A stretch of DNA of 64,000 nt, from assembly GCF_900156825.1 (NCBI RefSeq), contig NZ_FTOV01000011.1, positions 1 to 64,000 of the forward strand, given 5' to 3'. This document shows, piece by piece, positions 16,812-25,070 of the stretch. The notes below the pieces were generated by a model. It searched no databases. It was given only the letters and a program-made list of their open reading frames with translations, and was not told where the DNA came from. This DNA comes from Chryseobacterium gambrini. GTDB taxonomy: Bacteria > Bacteroidota > Bacteroidia > Flavobacteriales > Weeksellaceae. Positions within the stretch are counted from its first letter, which is position 1; each line of letters begins with the position of its first letter. A program made the translations under genes and the position numbers.

Positions 16812-16848
16812 AAAAAAAGGATATCTCAAAACTGAAATACCCTTTTTA
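16812..16848 (-). terminator. Rho-independent terminator
   Basis: On the minus strand AAAAGGGTATTTC pairs with GAGATATCCTTTT (two wobble positions) and is followed by T residues. It serves the glucosidase gene ending at 16869. Confidence 0.65.
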
Positions 16849-16868
16849 AAATTTATATCTAAATAATA

Positions 16869-19484
16869 TTAAATCAATAATCTTGGCTTCAAAAGCTTGG
16901 CAACCGTAGCTGTCCATCCCGTCTGGTGAGAAGCTCCTACGCCGCGTCCGTTATCACCGTGAAAATATTCGAAAAAGGTAATGTAATCTTTAAAATTTTC
17001 ATCGTAGTTAAATTTAGCATTTCCTCCGTTGAAAGCACGTTCTCCATTCTCGTCTTTTAGGAAAATAGAACAAAGTCTGTTGCTGATATCGTGAGCGACT
17101 TCATCCAGATTTTTCTTCTCACCGCTTCCGGTCGGCAATTCCACTTTCATGCTGTTTCCGTAATAGAAATGGAATCTCTGCAAACTTTCTACAATCAGGA
17201 AATTGATCGGGAACCAGATCGGACCGCGCCAGTTGCTGTTCCCCCCGAACATTCGGCTGTCACTTTCTGCAGGCGTATAATAAACTACATTTTCAGTGCT
17301 GTGAACAGAAAATTTGAACGGTTTTTCTTCATATACCTTAGACATTGCCCGAATTCCGTATTGGCTTAAAAATTCTTTCTCATCAAGCATTCTGGTCAAA
17401 ACTTTTGTCAGACGGTTTTTCCTCAGAATACTCATCAGATGCTTTCTTCCATGCCCTTCCTCTTCCCAGTGCGAAACAAGTTTCGTGAGTTCAGGTTTGT
17501 TTTTCAGAATCCAATCCATTCTGGTGGTAAAGTTTGGCATTTTATCCAACAGATGATGATCTATGATTTCCACGGCAAACATAGGAATCAATCCTACAAT
17601 ACTTCTCAGCTTCAGGGAAACACTGTCGCCGTTCCCGAGCTGAAGCACATCGTAGAAAAAGCCGTCTTCTTCGTTCCAGAGTCCTTTTGTGCCTTCACCC
17701 AGATTTTCCATGGCTTCAGCGATATAAAGGTAATGCTCAAAAAATTTAATCGCCATATCTTCATACACCTGATAATACTGAGCCAGTTCCATGGCAATTC
17801 GCATCATATTCAGAGCGTACATTGCCATCCAGCTCGTTCCGTCGGCCTGCTCCAGATGCTGTCCGTCTTTTAACACCATATTCCGGTCAAAAGCCCCGAT
17901 ATTATCAAGCCCGAGAAAACCTCCCCCGAAAATATTCTTTCCGTTTTTATCTTTTCGGTTTACCCACCAGGTGAAATTCAGCAGTAATTTCTGAAAAACC
18001 TTTTCTAAAAATAAAAGATCAGGTTTGCCGTTTTGCTTTTCATCAATTTTAAATACTCGGAAGCACGACCACGCATGAACGGGCGGGTTTACATCGCTCA
18101 GATTCCATTCGTAGGCAGGAAGCTGTCCGTTCGGATGCATATACCATTCTTTTGTTAATAAAAGAAGCTGCCCTTTCGCAAATTCCGCATCAATAATCGC
18201 AAACGGAACACAATGGAAGGCAAGATCCCAAGTTGCATACCAGGGATATTCCCATTTATCAGGCATCGAGATGATGTCTTTATTGTGCATATGATTCCAC
18301 TCTGTATTTCGTACATAATGGTTAAAATTTCTTGGAGCTTCAAAATTCGGATCGCCTTTCAGCCATTTTCCGACATTATAGTGATAAAACTGCTTGTTCC
18401 AGAGAAGTCCCGCAAAAGCCTGTCTTTGCACGTTTTTTTCATCGTCATCAGAAACATCATTCTGAATTTCGGCATAAAATTCATCCGCTTCAGCAACTCT
18501 GCTGCTAAAGATCTCATCAAATTCATAAAACGGATTCTCCAGTTCATTGGGAGACAATCTGAAATCAAACGTTTTCGATTGTCCGGCTTCAATAACTTCG
18601 TCAATTAAAAAAGAAGCTTTTGTTCCTCTCTTTTCAGGATTCACGGTGTTGCTTCCGTAAGTAATATAATCGTTGATGCCATCCTTGTAATAAGTATTTC
18701 CCGGATAGGGTGTTCCATATAATTTCGGACTGTTGGTTTCATTATCACAGAAAACACTTTCCGCAGAAATATTTCTTGAATAAAACTTTTTTATCGGGAC
18801 ACTGTCGTGGTTGATGGTGATGCAGCCTTCATGAGAAGCATTGATTTGTCCTTTATACGTATTGTAACCCCATTTCCAGTTATTTCTGAACCACACCGTG
18901 GGAGCCACTACAATCGGAGCCACTATATTGCTTCTGTTGCAGACCGTTACTCTTACTAAAATATCGTTGTATTCTGCTTTAGCGTACTCTATAAAAATAT
19001 CAAAATATTCATCCTGATCAAAAATTCCGGTGTCGAAAATTTCATATTCCGCTTCCTTTTTACTTCTTTTTCCATTTTCAGAAAGCAGTTCATCATACGG
19101 AAACGCATTAATCGGATATTTGTACACCATTTTCATATAGCTGTGAGTAGGTGTATTATCCAGATAATAAAATAGTTCTTTAATGTCTTCTCCGTGATTT
19201 CCCTGTGGATTGCTCAGTCCAAAAAAGCGCTCTTTCACCATCTTATCTTTTTTGTTCCAGAACGAAAGCGCAAAACAGAAAAGCTGCTTTGCATCAGAAA
19301 TTCCCGCTATCCCTTCCTCTCCCCAACGGTAGGCATAGCTTTCTGCGTTATTGTGATTGGCGAAATTCCATGCATCGCCGTTTGGGCTGTAGTCTTCGCG
19401 TACATTTCCCCATTGCCGGTTACTCACGTAAGGTCCCCAGTTTTTCCAGTTTGTGTCTTGTAATCTTTGTTTTTCAGCAATCAT
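16869..19484 (-). CDS. GH63-like (MGH1-type) glucosidase
   Basis: This 871-residue protein has no signal peptide and so is probably cytoplasmic. It resembles bacterial GH63 / mannosylglycerate-hydrolase-like enzymes with an N-terminal beta domain and a C-terminal (alpha/alpha)6 barrel. Visible barrel motifs are KWEYPWYATWDLAFHCVPFA, the LPAYEWNLSDVNPPVHAW segment, LEQADGTSWMAMYALNM and GGNSNWRGPIWFPINFL. Acidic residues in the WDL and EW/SDVNP segments are candidates for catalysis. It would hydrolyse an alpha-glucoside, possibly a compatible-solute glucoside. It stands alone, with its own promoter and terminator. Confidence 0.85.
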   Translation of the reverse strand: MIAEKQRLQDTNWKNWGPYVSNRQWGNVREDYSPNGDAWNFANHNNAESYAYRWGEEGIAGISDAKQLFCFALSFWNKKDKMVKERFFGLSNPQGNHGEDIKELFYYLDNTPTHSYMKMVYKYPINAFPYDELLSENGKRSKKEAEYEIFDTGIFDQDEYFDIFIEYAKAEYNDILVRVTVCNRSNIVAPIVVAPTVWFRNNWKWGYNTYKGQINASHEGCITINHDSVPIKKFYSRNISAESVFCDNETNSPKLYGTPYPGNTYYKDGINDYITYGSNTVNPEKRGTKASFLIDEVIEAGQSKTFDFRLSPNELENPFYEFDEIFSSRVAEADEFYAEIQNDVSDDDEKNVQRQAFAGLLWNKQFYHYNVGKWLKGDPNFEAPRNFNHYVRNTEWNHMHNKDIISMPDKWEYPWYATWDLAFHCVPFAIIDAEFAKGQLLLLTKEWYMHPNGQLPAYEWNLSDVNPPVHAWSCFRVFKIDEKQNGKPDLLFLEKVFQKLLLNFTWWVNRKDKNGKNIFGGGFLGLDNIGAFDRNMVLKDGQHLEQADGTSWMAMYALNMMRIAMELAQYYQVYEDMAIKFFEHYLYIAEAMENLGEGTKGLWNEEDGFFYDVLQLGNGDSVSLKLRSIVGLIPMFAVEIIDHHLLDKMPNFTTRMDWILKNKPELTKLVSHWEEEGHGRKHLMSILRKNRLTKVLTRMLDEKEFLSQYGIRAMSKVYEEKPFKFSVHSTENVVYYTPAESDSRMFGGNSNWRGPIWFPINFLIVESLQRFHFYYGNSMKVELPTGSGEKKNLDEVAHDISNRLCSIFLKDENGERAFNGGNAKFNYDENFKDYITFFEYFHGDNGRGVGASHQTGWTATVAKLLKPRLLI

Positions 19485-19502
19485 ATCTCATCATTTTCAT
19501 TA

Positions 19503-19533
19503 CGAAGTTAGTTTTTTTGCGAAAAAATTCCAA
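19503..19533 (-). promoter_or_regulatory. Promoter of the GH63-like gene
   Basis: On the minus strand TTG (19531-19533) is followed by 20 bases and then TAACTTCG (19503-19510), one base off TAnnTTTG. It lies 19 bases upstream of the start codon. Confidence 0.5.
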
Positions 19534-19636
19534 CTCATGAAATTTGAATTATTATTAATATTTCCCTGAAAGCCTTCTGTTTATCGAGGTTTGTAAGATT
19601 AAATTAAATTTTTATAAATATTTAAAAGAAAAGTTT

Positions 19637-19644
19637 TATCTTTG
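19637..19644 (+). promoter_or_regulatory. -7 promoter element of the methionine transcript
   Basis: TATCTTTG followed by CACC is a classic Bacteroidetes -7 element. It would start transcription near 19651, just upstream of the riboswitch. No clear -33 TTTG is present in the AT-rich sequence before it. Confidence 0.6.
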
Positions 19645-19673
19645 CACCATTCGTTCATTCAAATATTGAAAAT

Positions 19674-19777
19674 GTTATCAAGAAAGGTTGAGGGATTAGA
19701 CCCTATGAAACCTTAGCAACCCTTTGCGCAAGCAATGAAGGTGCTACGTTCTACCAGAATTATTTTGGACAGATAAC
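19674..19777 (+). ncRNA. SAM-I (S-box) riboswitch aptamer
   Basis: The 5' part, GTTATCAAGAAAGGTTGAGG followed by GATTAGACCCTATGAAACC and TTAGCAACC, matches the S-box core. AAGGTGCTAcgTTCTACC is the conserved P3/P4 region. P1 is GTTATC (19674-19679) with GATAAC (19772-19777). The aptamer binds S-adenosylmethionine and here precedes the metX-like gene. No T-tracted terminator lies between aptamer and gene, so control is probably at translation. Confidence 0.92.
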
Positions 19778-19808
19778 TCACTGAAGTTCTTTCAGCCATT
19801 TCCTGTGG

Positions 19809-19843
19809 CATTTTCAATTGTATTAAAATAATAGAATTGAAAA
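19809..19843 (+). promoter_or_regulatory. Possible riboswitch expression platform at the metX start codon
   Basis: TTTTCAATT (19811-19819) can pair with AATTGAAAA (19835-19843), which contains the TTG start codon. CATTTTCAAT (19809-19818) can instead pair with ATTGAAAATG (19665-19674), just 5' of the aptamer. The two pairings exclude each other. This is inferred from complementarity only. Confidence 0.4.
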
Positions 19844-20784
19844 CAGAACTTAAACATATTAATTTTTCGTATCGTACCTATTCCCAAAAGGAATACAATA
19901 TCCCGTTGAGCTATCAGCTTTTCGGGAAAGACCTGTTTTCTGCCCCGATCATTTTAGTGAATCATGCTTTAACCGGAAATTCCAATGTTTCCGGAGAAAA
20001 AGGATGGTGGAAACAACTGGTTGGAGAACATCAGGTAATCGATACCGACCAATATACAGTTCTGTGCTTCAATATTCCCGGAAACGGATTTGATGATTTT
20101 TTTATTGATGAATGTGAAGATTTCACGCCTTCAGATATAGCAAACATATTTTTGAAAGGTCTTGAAATTTTAAATATCAAAAGTTTACACGCCATTATTG
20201 GAGGTTCTTTAGGAGGCGGAATCGGTTGGGAAATGCTGGTAAAAAAGCCACATCTTGCCGAAATTTTCATCCCGGTAGCCTGCGATTTTAAAACCCACGA
20301 CTGGCTTCATGCACAGTGTCTGGTTCAGAAATTCTTGTTAAACCAAAACGATGAACCTTTACAGAAAGCCAGAATTCATGCAATGTTGTGTTACAGGACT
20401 CCTGAATCGTTAAATAGCAGATTTCAAAACAGATACAGTGAAGAAAAGCAGAGATTAGAGTCGGAAGACTGGCTTGTTTATCACGGAAAAGCTTTAAACG
20501 AAAGATTTAGTTTAAAATCATATAAGCTCATGAATCATTTGCTGATGAACATCAATACCAATGAAGAACATTTGGAAAAAATTCAGGCGCGAATGCACAT
20601 GATCTCTGTAGATACAGATTTATTTTTCCCTGCTTCAGAAATCCGAATGTGTTTTGAAAAGCTGAAAGAGAAAAACAAAGATGTTTTCTATCACGAGATC
20701 ACCTCAGTTCATGGGCACGATGCCTTCTTAATGGAATATAAACAATTAAATACGATCATTAAAAATATTTTGAAAAATGAGTAA
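19837..20784 (+). CDS. metX: Homoserine O-acetyltransferase-like alpha/beta hydrolase
   Basis: This 315-residue alpha/beta hydrolase has the nucleophile elbow GGSLGGG (Ser124), a probable acid Asp261 in SVDTDLFFP and His294 in VHGHDAFL. NHALTGNS (residues 42-49) forms the oxyanion side. This is the MetX pattern: transfer of acetyl from acetyl-CoA to homoserine, the entry to methionine synthesis. It is shorter than typical MetX (about 350-380). The riboswitch and the downstream methionine genes support the role. The start is TTG; no ATG occurs before the conserved N-terminus. It overlaps the next gene by 8 bases. Confidence 0.85.
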   Translation: MKTELKHINFSYRTYSQKEYNIPLSYQLFGKDLFSAPIILVNHALTGNSNVSGEKGWWKQLVGEHQVIDTDQYTVLCFNIPGNGFDDFFIDECEDFTPSDIANIFLKGLEILNIKSLHAIIGGSLGGGIGWEMLVKKPHLAEIFIPVACDFKTHDWLHAQCLVQKFLLNQNDEPLQKARIHAMLCYRTPESLNSRFQNRYSEEKQRLESEDWLVYHGKALNERFSLKSYKLMNHLLMNINTNEEHLEKIQARMHMISVDTDLFFPASEIRMCFEKLKEKNKDVFYHEITSVHGHDAFLMEYKQLNTIIKNILKNE

Positions 20785-22321
20785 GATTAATGCTAAAGAA
20801 ATAAAATTTTTAAAAAACAGATCCATCATCAAATTTGAAGGAGAAGATTTCTTGGGTGAAATCGGGATTGACGGACGAATTTTTAAAGCGCTTACTTTGG
20901 CGCGAATCAGTGTGGGAGTAATTTCCCAGCAGGCAATTGAAAACGGAATCTCCATTTTAGTTCATGAAAACGATTCCGAAAAAGCAGTCAATTGTCTGAT
21001 TGACGAATTTGAACCAGAAAGAAAATCGGGGAAAGTTTCCCAGATTTACAGCATCAATAATGTGTCGGTGTTAGGATTTGTTGCAGAGGACTTCAACAAA
21101 GTATTGGCGGAACTCGCAAGAAATAATGTCTTTCCATTGCTTTTGAACCAGATTGCAGCCGAAAAACGTGTAAATATCGTTGTGACATCTTCACAGGACG
21201 AAAAAGCAAAAAATATCATCGAATCTGAAATTTCCAAAAAACCGAAAACCGTTCATCTGGCAATCATCGGTCACGGAAACGTAGGGAAAACCTTAATACA
21301 GCAGGTTTTGGAATCTTCGGAAGAAATTAAAAGACGAAAAAAAATAGACCTGAAAGTTGTTGCAGTCGCCAATTCCAGGAAAATAGCATTCAACAAAAAA
21401 GGATTCGACAGCAATTGGAATGATGAGGTTTTAACGGCAGAAAAACCTTCCGATGTTCAGGAGCTGATTAATTTCTCCAAAGAAAATCAGCTTGAAAATT
21501 TAATCGTTGTGGATAACACCGCAAGCAAAGACTTCGTAAAAAATTACCACACTTTGGCAGAAAACGGCTTCGATCTCGTTTCTTCCAACAAAATTTTCAA
21601 CACCCTTCCCATTTCAGAATACCGTCAACTAAGATATACGTTGAACAAAAACAACAGACGATATCTCTACGAAACCAATGTGGGAGCAGGTTTACCATTG
21701 ATCGACACCATTAAACTTCTACATCTTTCAGGAGAAAATATTACCAGAATTAAAGGCGTTTTCTCGGGAACATTAAGCTATGTTTTCAATAATTTTTCTT
21801 TAAGAGACGATAAGTTTTCCACCATCATCAATGAAGCGTTTGAAAAAGGATATACAGAACCCGATCCGAGAGAAGACCTGTCAGGAAACGATGTGGCAAG
21901 AAAATTATTGATTCTGGCGAGAGAATTAGACCTAATCAACGAATTTGAAGATATTAAAATTCAGAATCTGGTGCCGGAAAATCTGCTTTCTGTTTCCAAA
22001 TCAGAATTCCTTTCAAGACTGGACGAATTAGATGCGGAATATCAGAAAATCAAAGAAAATCAGGAAGAAGGACACGTTTTAAGATATGTGGGAGATCTTC
22101 ACGGAGATTTGCAGAAAGAAAAAGGAGAACTCGATGTGAAATTAATTTCCGTTCCGGCAACTTCCGCGTTAGGACAACTGAAAGGCTCAGATTCAATCTT
22201 CGAAATCTACACTGAAAGTTACGGTGAAAACCCAATTGTCATCATGGGAGCCGGAGCCGGCGCAATAGTTACGGCAAGAGGTGTATTCGGAGACATTTTA
22301 AGAGTAAGTGAAACGAAATAG
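20777..22321 (+). CDS. ACT-domain/homoserine dehydrogenase fusion without aspartate kinase domain
   Basis: This 514-residue protein has an N-terminal region of about 155 residues that looks like the paired ACT regulatory domains of aspartokinase (ISVGVISQQAIENGISILV and VSVLGFVAEDFNKVLAELA). A complete homoserine dehydrogenase follows: NAD(P)-binding IIGHGNVG (163-170), VSSNK, ETNVGAGLPLIDTI, GVFSGTLSYVFN and the family signature GYTEPDPREDLSGNDVARK. It reduces aspartate semialdehyde to homoserine, the substrate of the preceding enzyme. It resembles ThrA or MetL without the kinase catalytic domain. The kinase must be encoded elsewhere. Confidence 0.88.
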   Translation: MSKINAKEIKFLKNRSIIKFEGEDFLGEIGIDGRIFKALTLARISVGVISQQAIENGISILVHENDSEKAVNCLIDEFEPERKSGKVSQIYSINNVSVLGFVAEDFNKVLAELARNNVFPLLLNQIAAEKRVNIVVTSSQDEKAKNIIESEISKKPKTVHLAIIGHGNVGKTLIQQVLESSEEIKRRKKIDLKVVAVANSRKIAFNKKGFDSNWNDEVLTAEKPSDVQELINFSKENQLENLIVVDNTASKDFVKNYHTLAENGFDLVSSNKIFNTLPISEYRQLRYTLNKNNRRYLYETNVGAGLPLIDTIKLLHLSGENITRIKGVFSGTLSYVFNNFSLRDDKFSTIINEAFEKGYTEPDPREDLSGNDVARKLLILARELDLINEFEDIKIQNLVPENLLSVSKSEFLSRLDELDAEYQKIKENQEEGHVLRYVGDLHGDLQKEKGELDVKLISVPATSALGQLKGSDSIFEIYTESYGENPIVIMGAGAGAIVTARGVFGDILRVSETK

Positions 22322-22331
22322 AAGAACCTAT

Positions 22332-22481
22332 GAACCCGAAGGGTTCAATATTAATAGCCGTAGGTAGAACCTATGGAACGAAATAAAACAGCGTTTAAAC
22401 CCGAAGGGTTCAATATTAATAGCCGTAGGTGAAAACCTATGGAAAAAATAAAACATTAATAGCCGTAGGTAAAATCTATGG
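22332..22481. repeat. Two-hairpin intergenic repeats (three copies)
   Basis: Units at 22332-22376, about 22396-22442 and 22454-22481 (the last lacks the first hairpin) contain GAACCC-GAA-GGGTTC, then CAATATTAATAG, then CCGTAGGT paired with ACCTATGG. A fourth lies at 23918-23961. There is no gene in 22322-22618; these repeats fill most of it. Confidence 0.75.
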
Positions 22482-22546
22482 AACTATGGAACGAAATAAT
22501 AATATAACAATTTAATAATGTAGCAGTTACCAATATTCATTACAAT

Positions 22547-22570
22547 TGTCATGCTGAGCTTGTCGAAGCA
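22547..22570. repeat. Fragment of the TGTCATGCTGA repeat family
   Basis: It begins TGTCATGCTGAGCTTGTCGA. The first 11 bases (TGTCATGCTGA) equal the reverse complement of the TCAGCATGACA end of the core found at 4.3-5.1 and 34.4-35.1 kb. It lies just before the sulfhydrylase gene, followed by two copies of TTGTTACATT. Confidence 0.6.
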
Positions 22571-22618
22571 CCTTATTGTTACATTGCTAAACCGATACAT
22601 TGTTACATTTTAAACTAT

Positions 22619-23785
22619 ATGGAAAACGAAAATTTTGAAACCTTTGCCATAAGAACCCAGACTGAAAGAACCCAGTTTGATGAACATTCCACGCCTTTGT
22701 ATCTCACATCCAGCTTTATTTTTCAGGATGCGGAAGACATGAGAGCGAGCTTTGCGGAAGAAAAACCAAAAAATTTATACAGCCGTTTTTCAAATCCGAA
22801 CGTAACAGAATTTACCGATAAAATTGCCAAAATGGAAGGCGCAGAAGCAGGGTATGCTTTTGCCACAGGAATGGCAGCGATTTACTCCACATTTGCGACT
22901 TTGTTAAATGCCGGAGATCATATTGTAAGCTGTCAGTCGGTTTTCGGTTCTACTCATACCTTATTCACAAAATATTTCCCGAAATGGAATATTGAAACAA
23001 CCTATTTTAAAGCAGAAGACGCCGAGAATGTTGAACAATATATTCAGCCCAATACAAAAATTCTGTATCTGGAAACACCTACCAATCCTGCGATTGAGGT
23101 TTTGGATTTAGAGTTTTTCGGACAGATTGCGAAGAAACACAACTTAATTTTTATTGTGGATAACTGCTTTGCGACACCTTATCTGCAACAACCGATAAAA
23201 TACGGAGCAGACATCGTTGTGCATTCCGCAACCAAGTTAATTGACGGACAAGGTCGTGTTTTAGGAGGAGTAGCGGTTGGAAGAGAAGATCTGATTCGTG
23301 AAATCTATCTTTTCGCCAGAAATACAGGTCCTGCCATGTCGCCTTTCAACGCCTGGGTTTTGTCTAAAAGTCTCGAAACACTGGCAATTCGTGTAGAAAA
23401 ACATTGCGAGAACGCTTTAAAAGTAGCTGAGTTTCTTGAAAATCATCCAAATGTAGAACTGGTAAAATATCCGTTCTTAAAATCTCATCCAAGCTATGAA
23501 ATTGCAAAAAAACAGATGAAATTAGGCGGAAACATCGTTGCCTTCGAAATCAAAGGCGGAATTGAAGGGGGGAGAAACTTTTTAGATAAAATAAAAATGT
23601 GTTCCCTTTCCGCAAACTTAGGCGATACGAGAACCATTGTAACACATCCTGCTTCTACAACGCACTCTAAACTATCAGACGAAGAAAGAAATGAAGTCGG
23701 AATTACTGCAGGTCTGGTTCGTTGTTCAGTAGGTCTGGAAAATGTGGAAGATATCATTGCAGATTTAAGACAGGCATTGGATTAA
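22619..23785 (+). CDS. metZ: O-acyl-homoserine sulfhydrylase / Cys-Met metabolism PLP enzyme
   Basis: This 388-residue enzyme is a Cys/Met-metabolism (cystathionine gamma-synthase-like) fold type I PLP enzyme. The PLP lysine is Lys206 in VVHSATKLIDGQGRVLGG. Other family motifs are YSRFSNPNV, FATGMAAI, ETPTNPAIEVLD, VDNCFATPYLQ and SLGDTRT-like NLGDTRTIVTHPASTTH. The GQGR context favours O-succinyl/O-acetylhomoserine sulfhydrylase (MetZ) over cystathionine synthase, but the acyl donor cannot be fixed from sequence. With the MetX-like enzyme next door, O-acetylhomoserine plus sulfide giving homocysteine is the likely reaction. Repeats flank the gene on both sides. Confidence 0.85.
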   Translation: MENENFETFAIRTQTERTQFDEHSTPLYLTSSFIFQDAEDMRASFAEEKPKNLYSRFSNPNVTEFTDKIAKMEGAEAGYAFATGMAAIYSTFATLLNAGDHIVSCQSVFGSTHTLFTKYFPKWNIETTYFKAEDAENVEQYIQPNTKILYLETPTNPAIEVLDLEFFGQIAKKHNLIFIVDNCFATPYLQQPIKYGADIVVHSATKLIDGQGRVLGGVAVGREDLIREIYLFARNTGPAMSPFNAWVLSKSLETLAIRVEKHCENALKVAEFLENHPNVELVKYPFLKSHPSYEIAKKQMKLGGNIVAFEIKGGIEGGRNFLDKIKMCSLSANLGDTRTIVTHPASTTHSKLSDEERNEVGITAGLVRCSVGLENVEDIIADLRQALD

Positions 23786-23917
23786 TTTGATTTGGGCAGC
23801 TTTATCCGCATGTAGTTTATCCTGAGTCTATCGAAGGGCTCCCGCTTTTTTGCCTCCGCTTCGCTACAGCAAAAAGAGCTCCGCTCAAGTCGGGCTGCGA
23901 AAGATTCAGCATTATAA

Positions 23918-23961
23918 AACCCGAAGGGTTCAACAATAATAACCGTAGGTGCAACCTATGG
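23918..23961. repeat. Two-hairpin intergenic repeat, fourth copy
   Basis: AACCCGAAGGGTT, then CAACAATAATA, CCGTAGGT and ACCTATGG. It lies 14 bases before the methionine synthase N-terminal gene. The sequence just before it (23805-23900), with TATCGAAGGGCTCCCGC, looks like another degraded intergenic repeat. Confidence 0.7.
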
Positions 23962-23975
23962 AAAAAATATAATAA

Positions 23976-24986
23976 ATGAAAAATTCAGAACAACTATACA
24001 AAGCATTATCCGAAAGAATTTTAATTCTTGACGGAGCGATGGGAACCATGCTTCAGCGGTATAAATTCGAAGAAGAAGATTACCGTGGCGAACGTTTCAA
24101 AAACTGGGAACATCCGGTAAAAGGAAACAATGATTTGTTGTCTTTAACGCAGCCCCACGCAATAGAAGAAGTTCACAAAAAATACCTTGAAGCGGGAGCA
24201 GACATCATCGAGACCAATACATTTTCAGGAACAACCATTGCCATGGCAGATTATCACATGGAAGATCTCGTTTACGAACTGAATTACGAATCTGCAAAAA
24301 TTGCAAGAAAAGCCTGCGACGAGTACACCGCGAAAAATCCGGATAAACCAAGATTTGTGGCAGGTTCTATCGGTCCAACCAACAGAACCGCAAGTTTAAG
24401 TCCCGATGTAAACGATCCCGGATACAGAGCCATTACTTTTGATGAACTGAGAATCGCTTACAAACAACAGTGCGAAGCTTTATTGGACGGAGGATCAGAT
24501 ATTCTTTTGGTAGAAACCATTTTCGATACATTGAATGCAAAAGCAGCCCTTTTCGCCATTGACGAACTTCAGGACGAAAGAAATATCAAGATTCCAATCA
24601 TGGTTTCAGGAACCATTACCGACGCTTCAGGAAGAACATTGAGCGGACAGACAGCAGAAGCATTTCTGATCTCAGTTTCCCATTTAAACCTTTTAAGTGT
24701 AGGTTTTAACTGCGCTTTGGGAGCAAACCAATTGACGCCTTATCTGGAGACTTTAGCCCACAATTCAGAATTTGCTGTTTCAGCTTATCCGAACGCAGGT
24801 CTACCAAATGCTTTCGGGAAGTATGATGAAACTCCGGAAGATATGGCGAGTCAGATCAAAGAATACGTCGAAAAAGGATTAATCAACATCATTGGAGGCT
24901 GCTGCGGAACAACGCCGGAACACATCAAGGCAATTGCAGATCTGGTTTCGCAATATCCGCCAAGAAAATTGAGAGAATTGGTCTGA
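23976..24986 (+). CDS. Methionine synthase, homocysteine-binding half (split MetH N-terminus)
   Basis: This 336-residue protein equals the N-terminal homocysteine S-methyltransferase domain of cobalamin-dependent Met[25 protein letters not shown] (18-41) opens the barrel. The zinc ligands are Cys246 in GFNCALGA and Cys309/Cys310 in [12 protein letters not shown]. The reading frame ends there, where a full-length MetH would continue into the pterin-binding domain; the remaining domains are encoded at 26167-28833. Splitting MetH this way is known in Bacteroidetes. A desaturase gene separates the halves here. Confidence 0.92.
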   Translation: MKNSEQLYKALSERILILDGAMGTMLQRYKFEEEDYRGERFKNWEHPVKGNNDLLSLTQPHAIEEVHKKYLEAGADIIETNTFSGTTIAMADYHMEDLVYELNYESAKIARKACDEYTAKNPDKPRFVAGSIGPTNRTASLSPDVNDPGYRAITFDELRIAYKQQCEALLDGGSDILLVETIFDTLNAKAALFAIDELQDERNIKIPIMVSGTITDASGRTLSGQTAEAFLISVSHLNLLSVGFNCALGANQLTPYLETLAHNSEFAVSAYPNAGLPNAFGKYDETPEDMASQIKEYVEKGLINIIGGCCGTTPEHIKAIADLVSQYPPRKLRELV

Positions 24987-25070
24987 ATGAATAGAATTTT
25001 TTAATTAAAACAGTAAAAAAAAGGAACAGTTTTTAATATTATATTTAATTATCACACAAAATTAAATATA

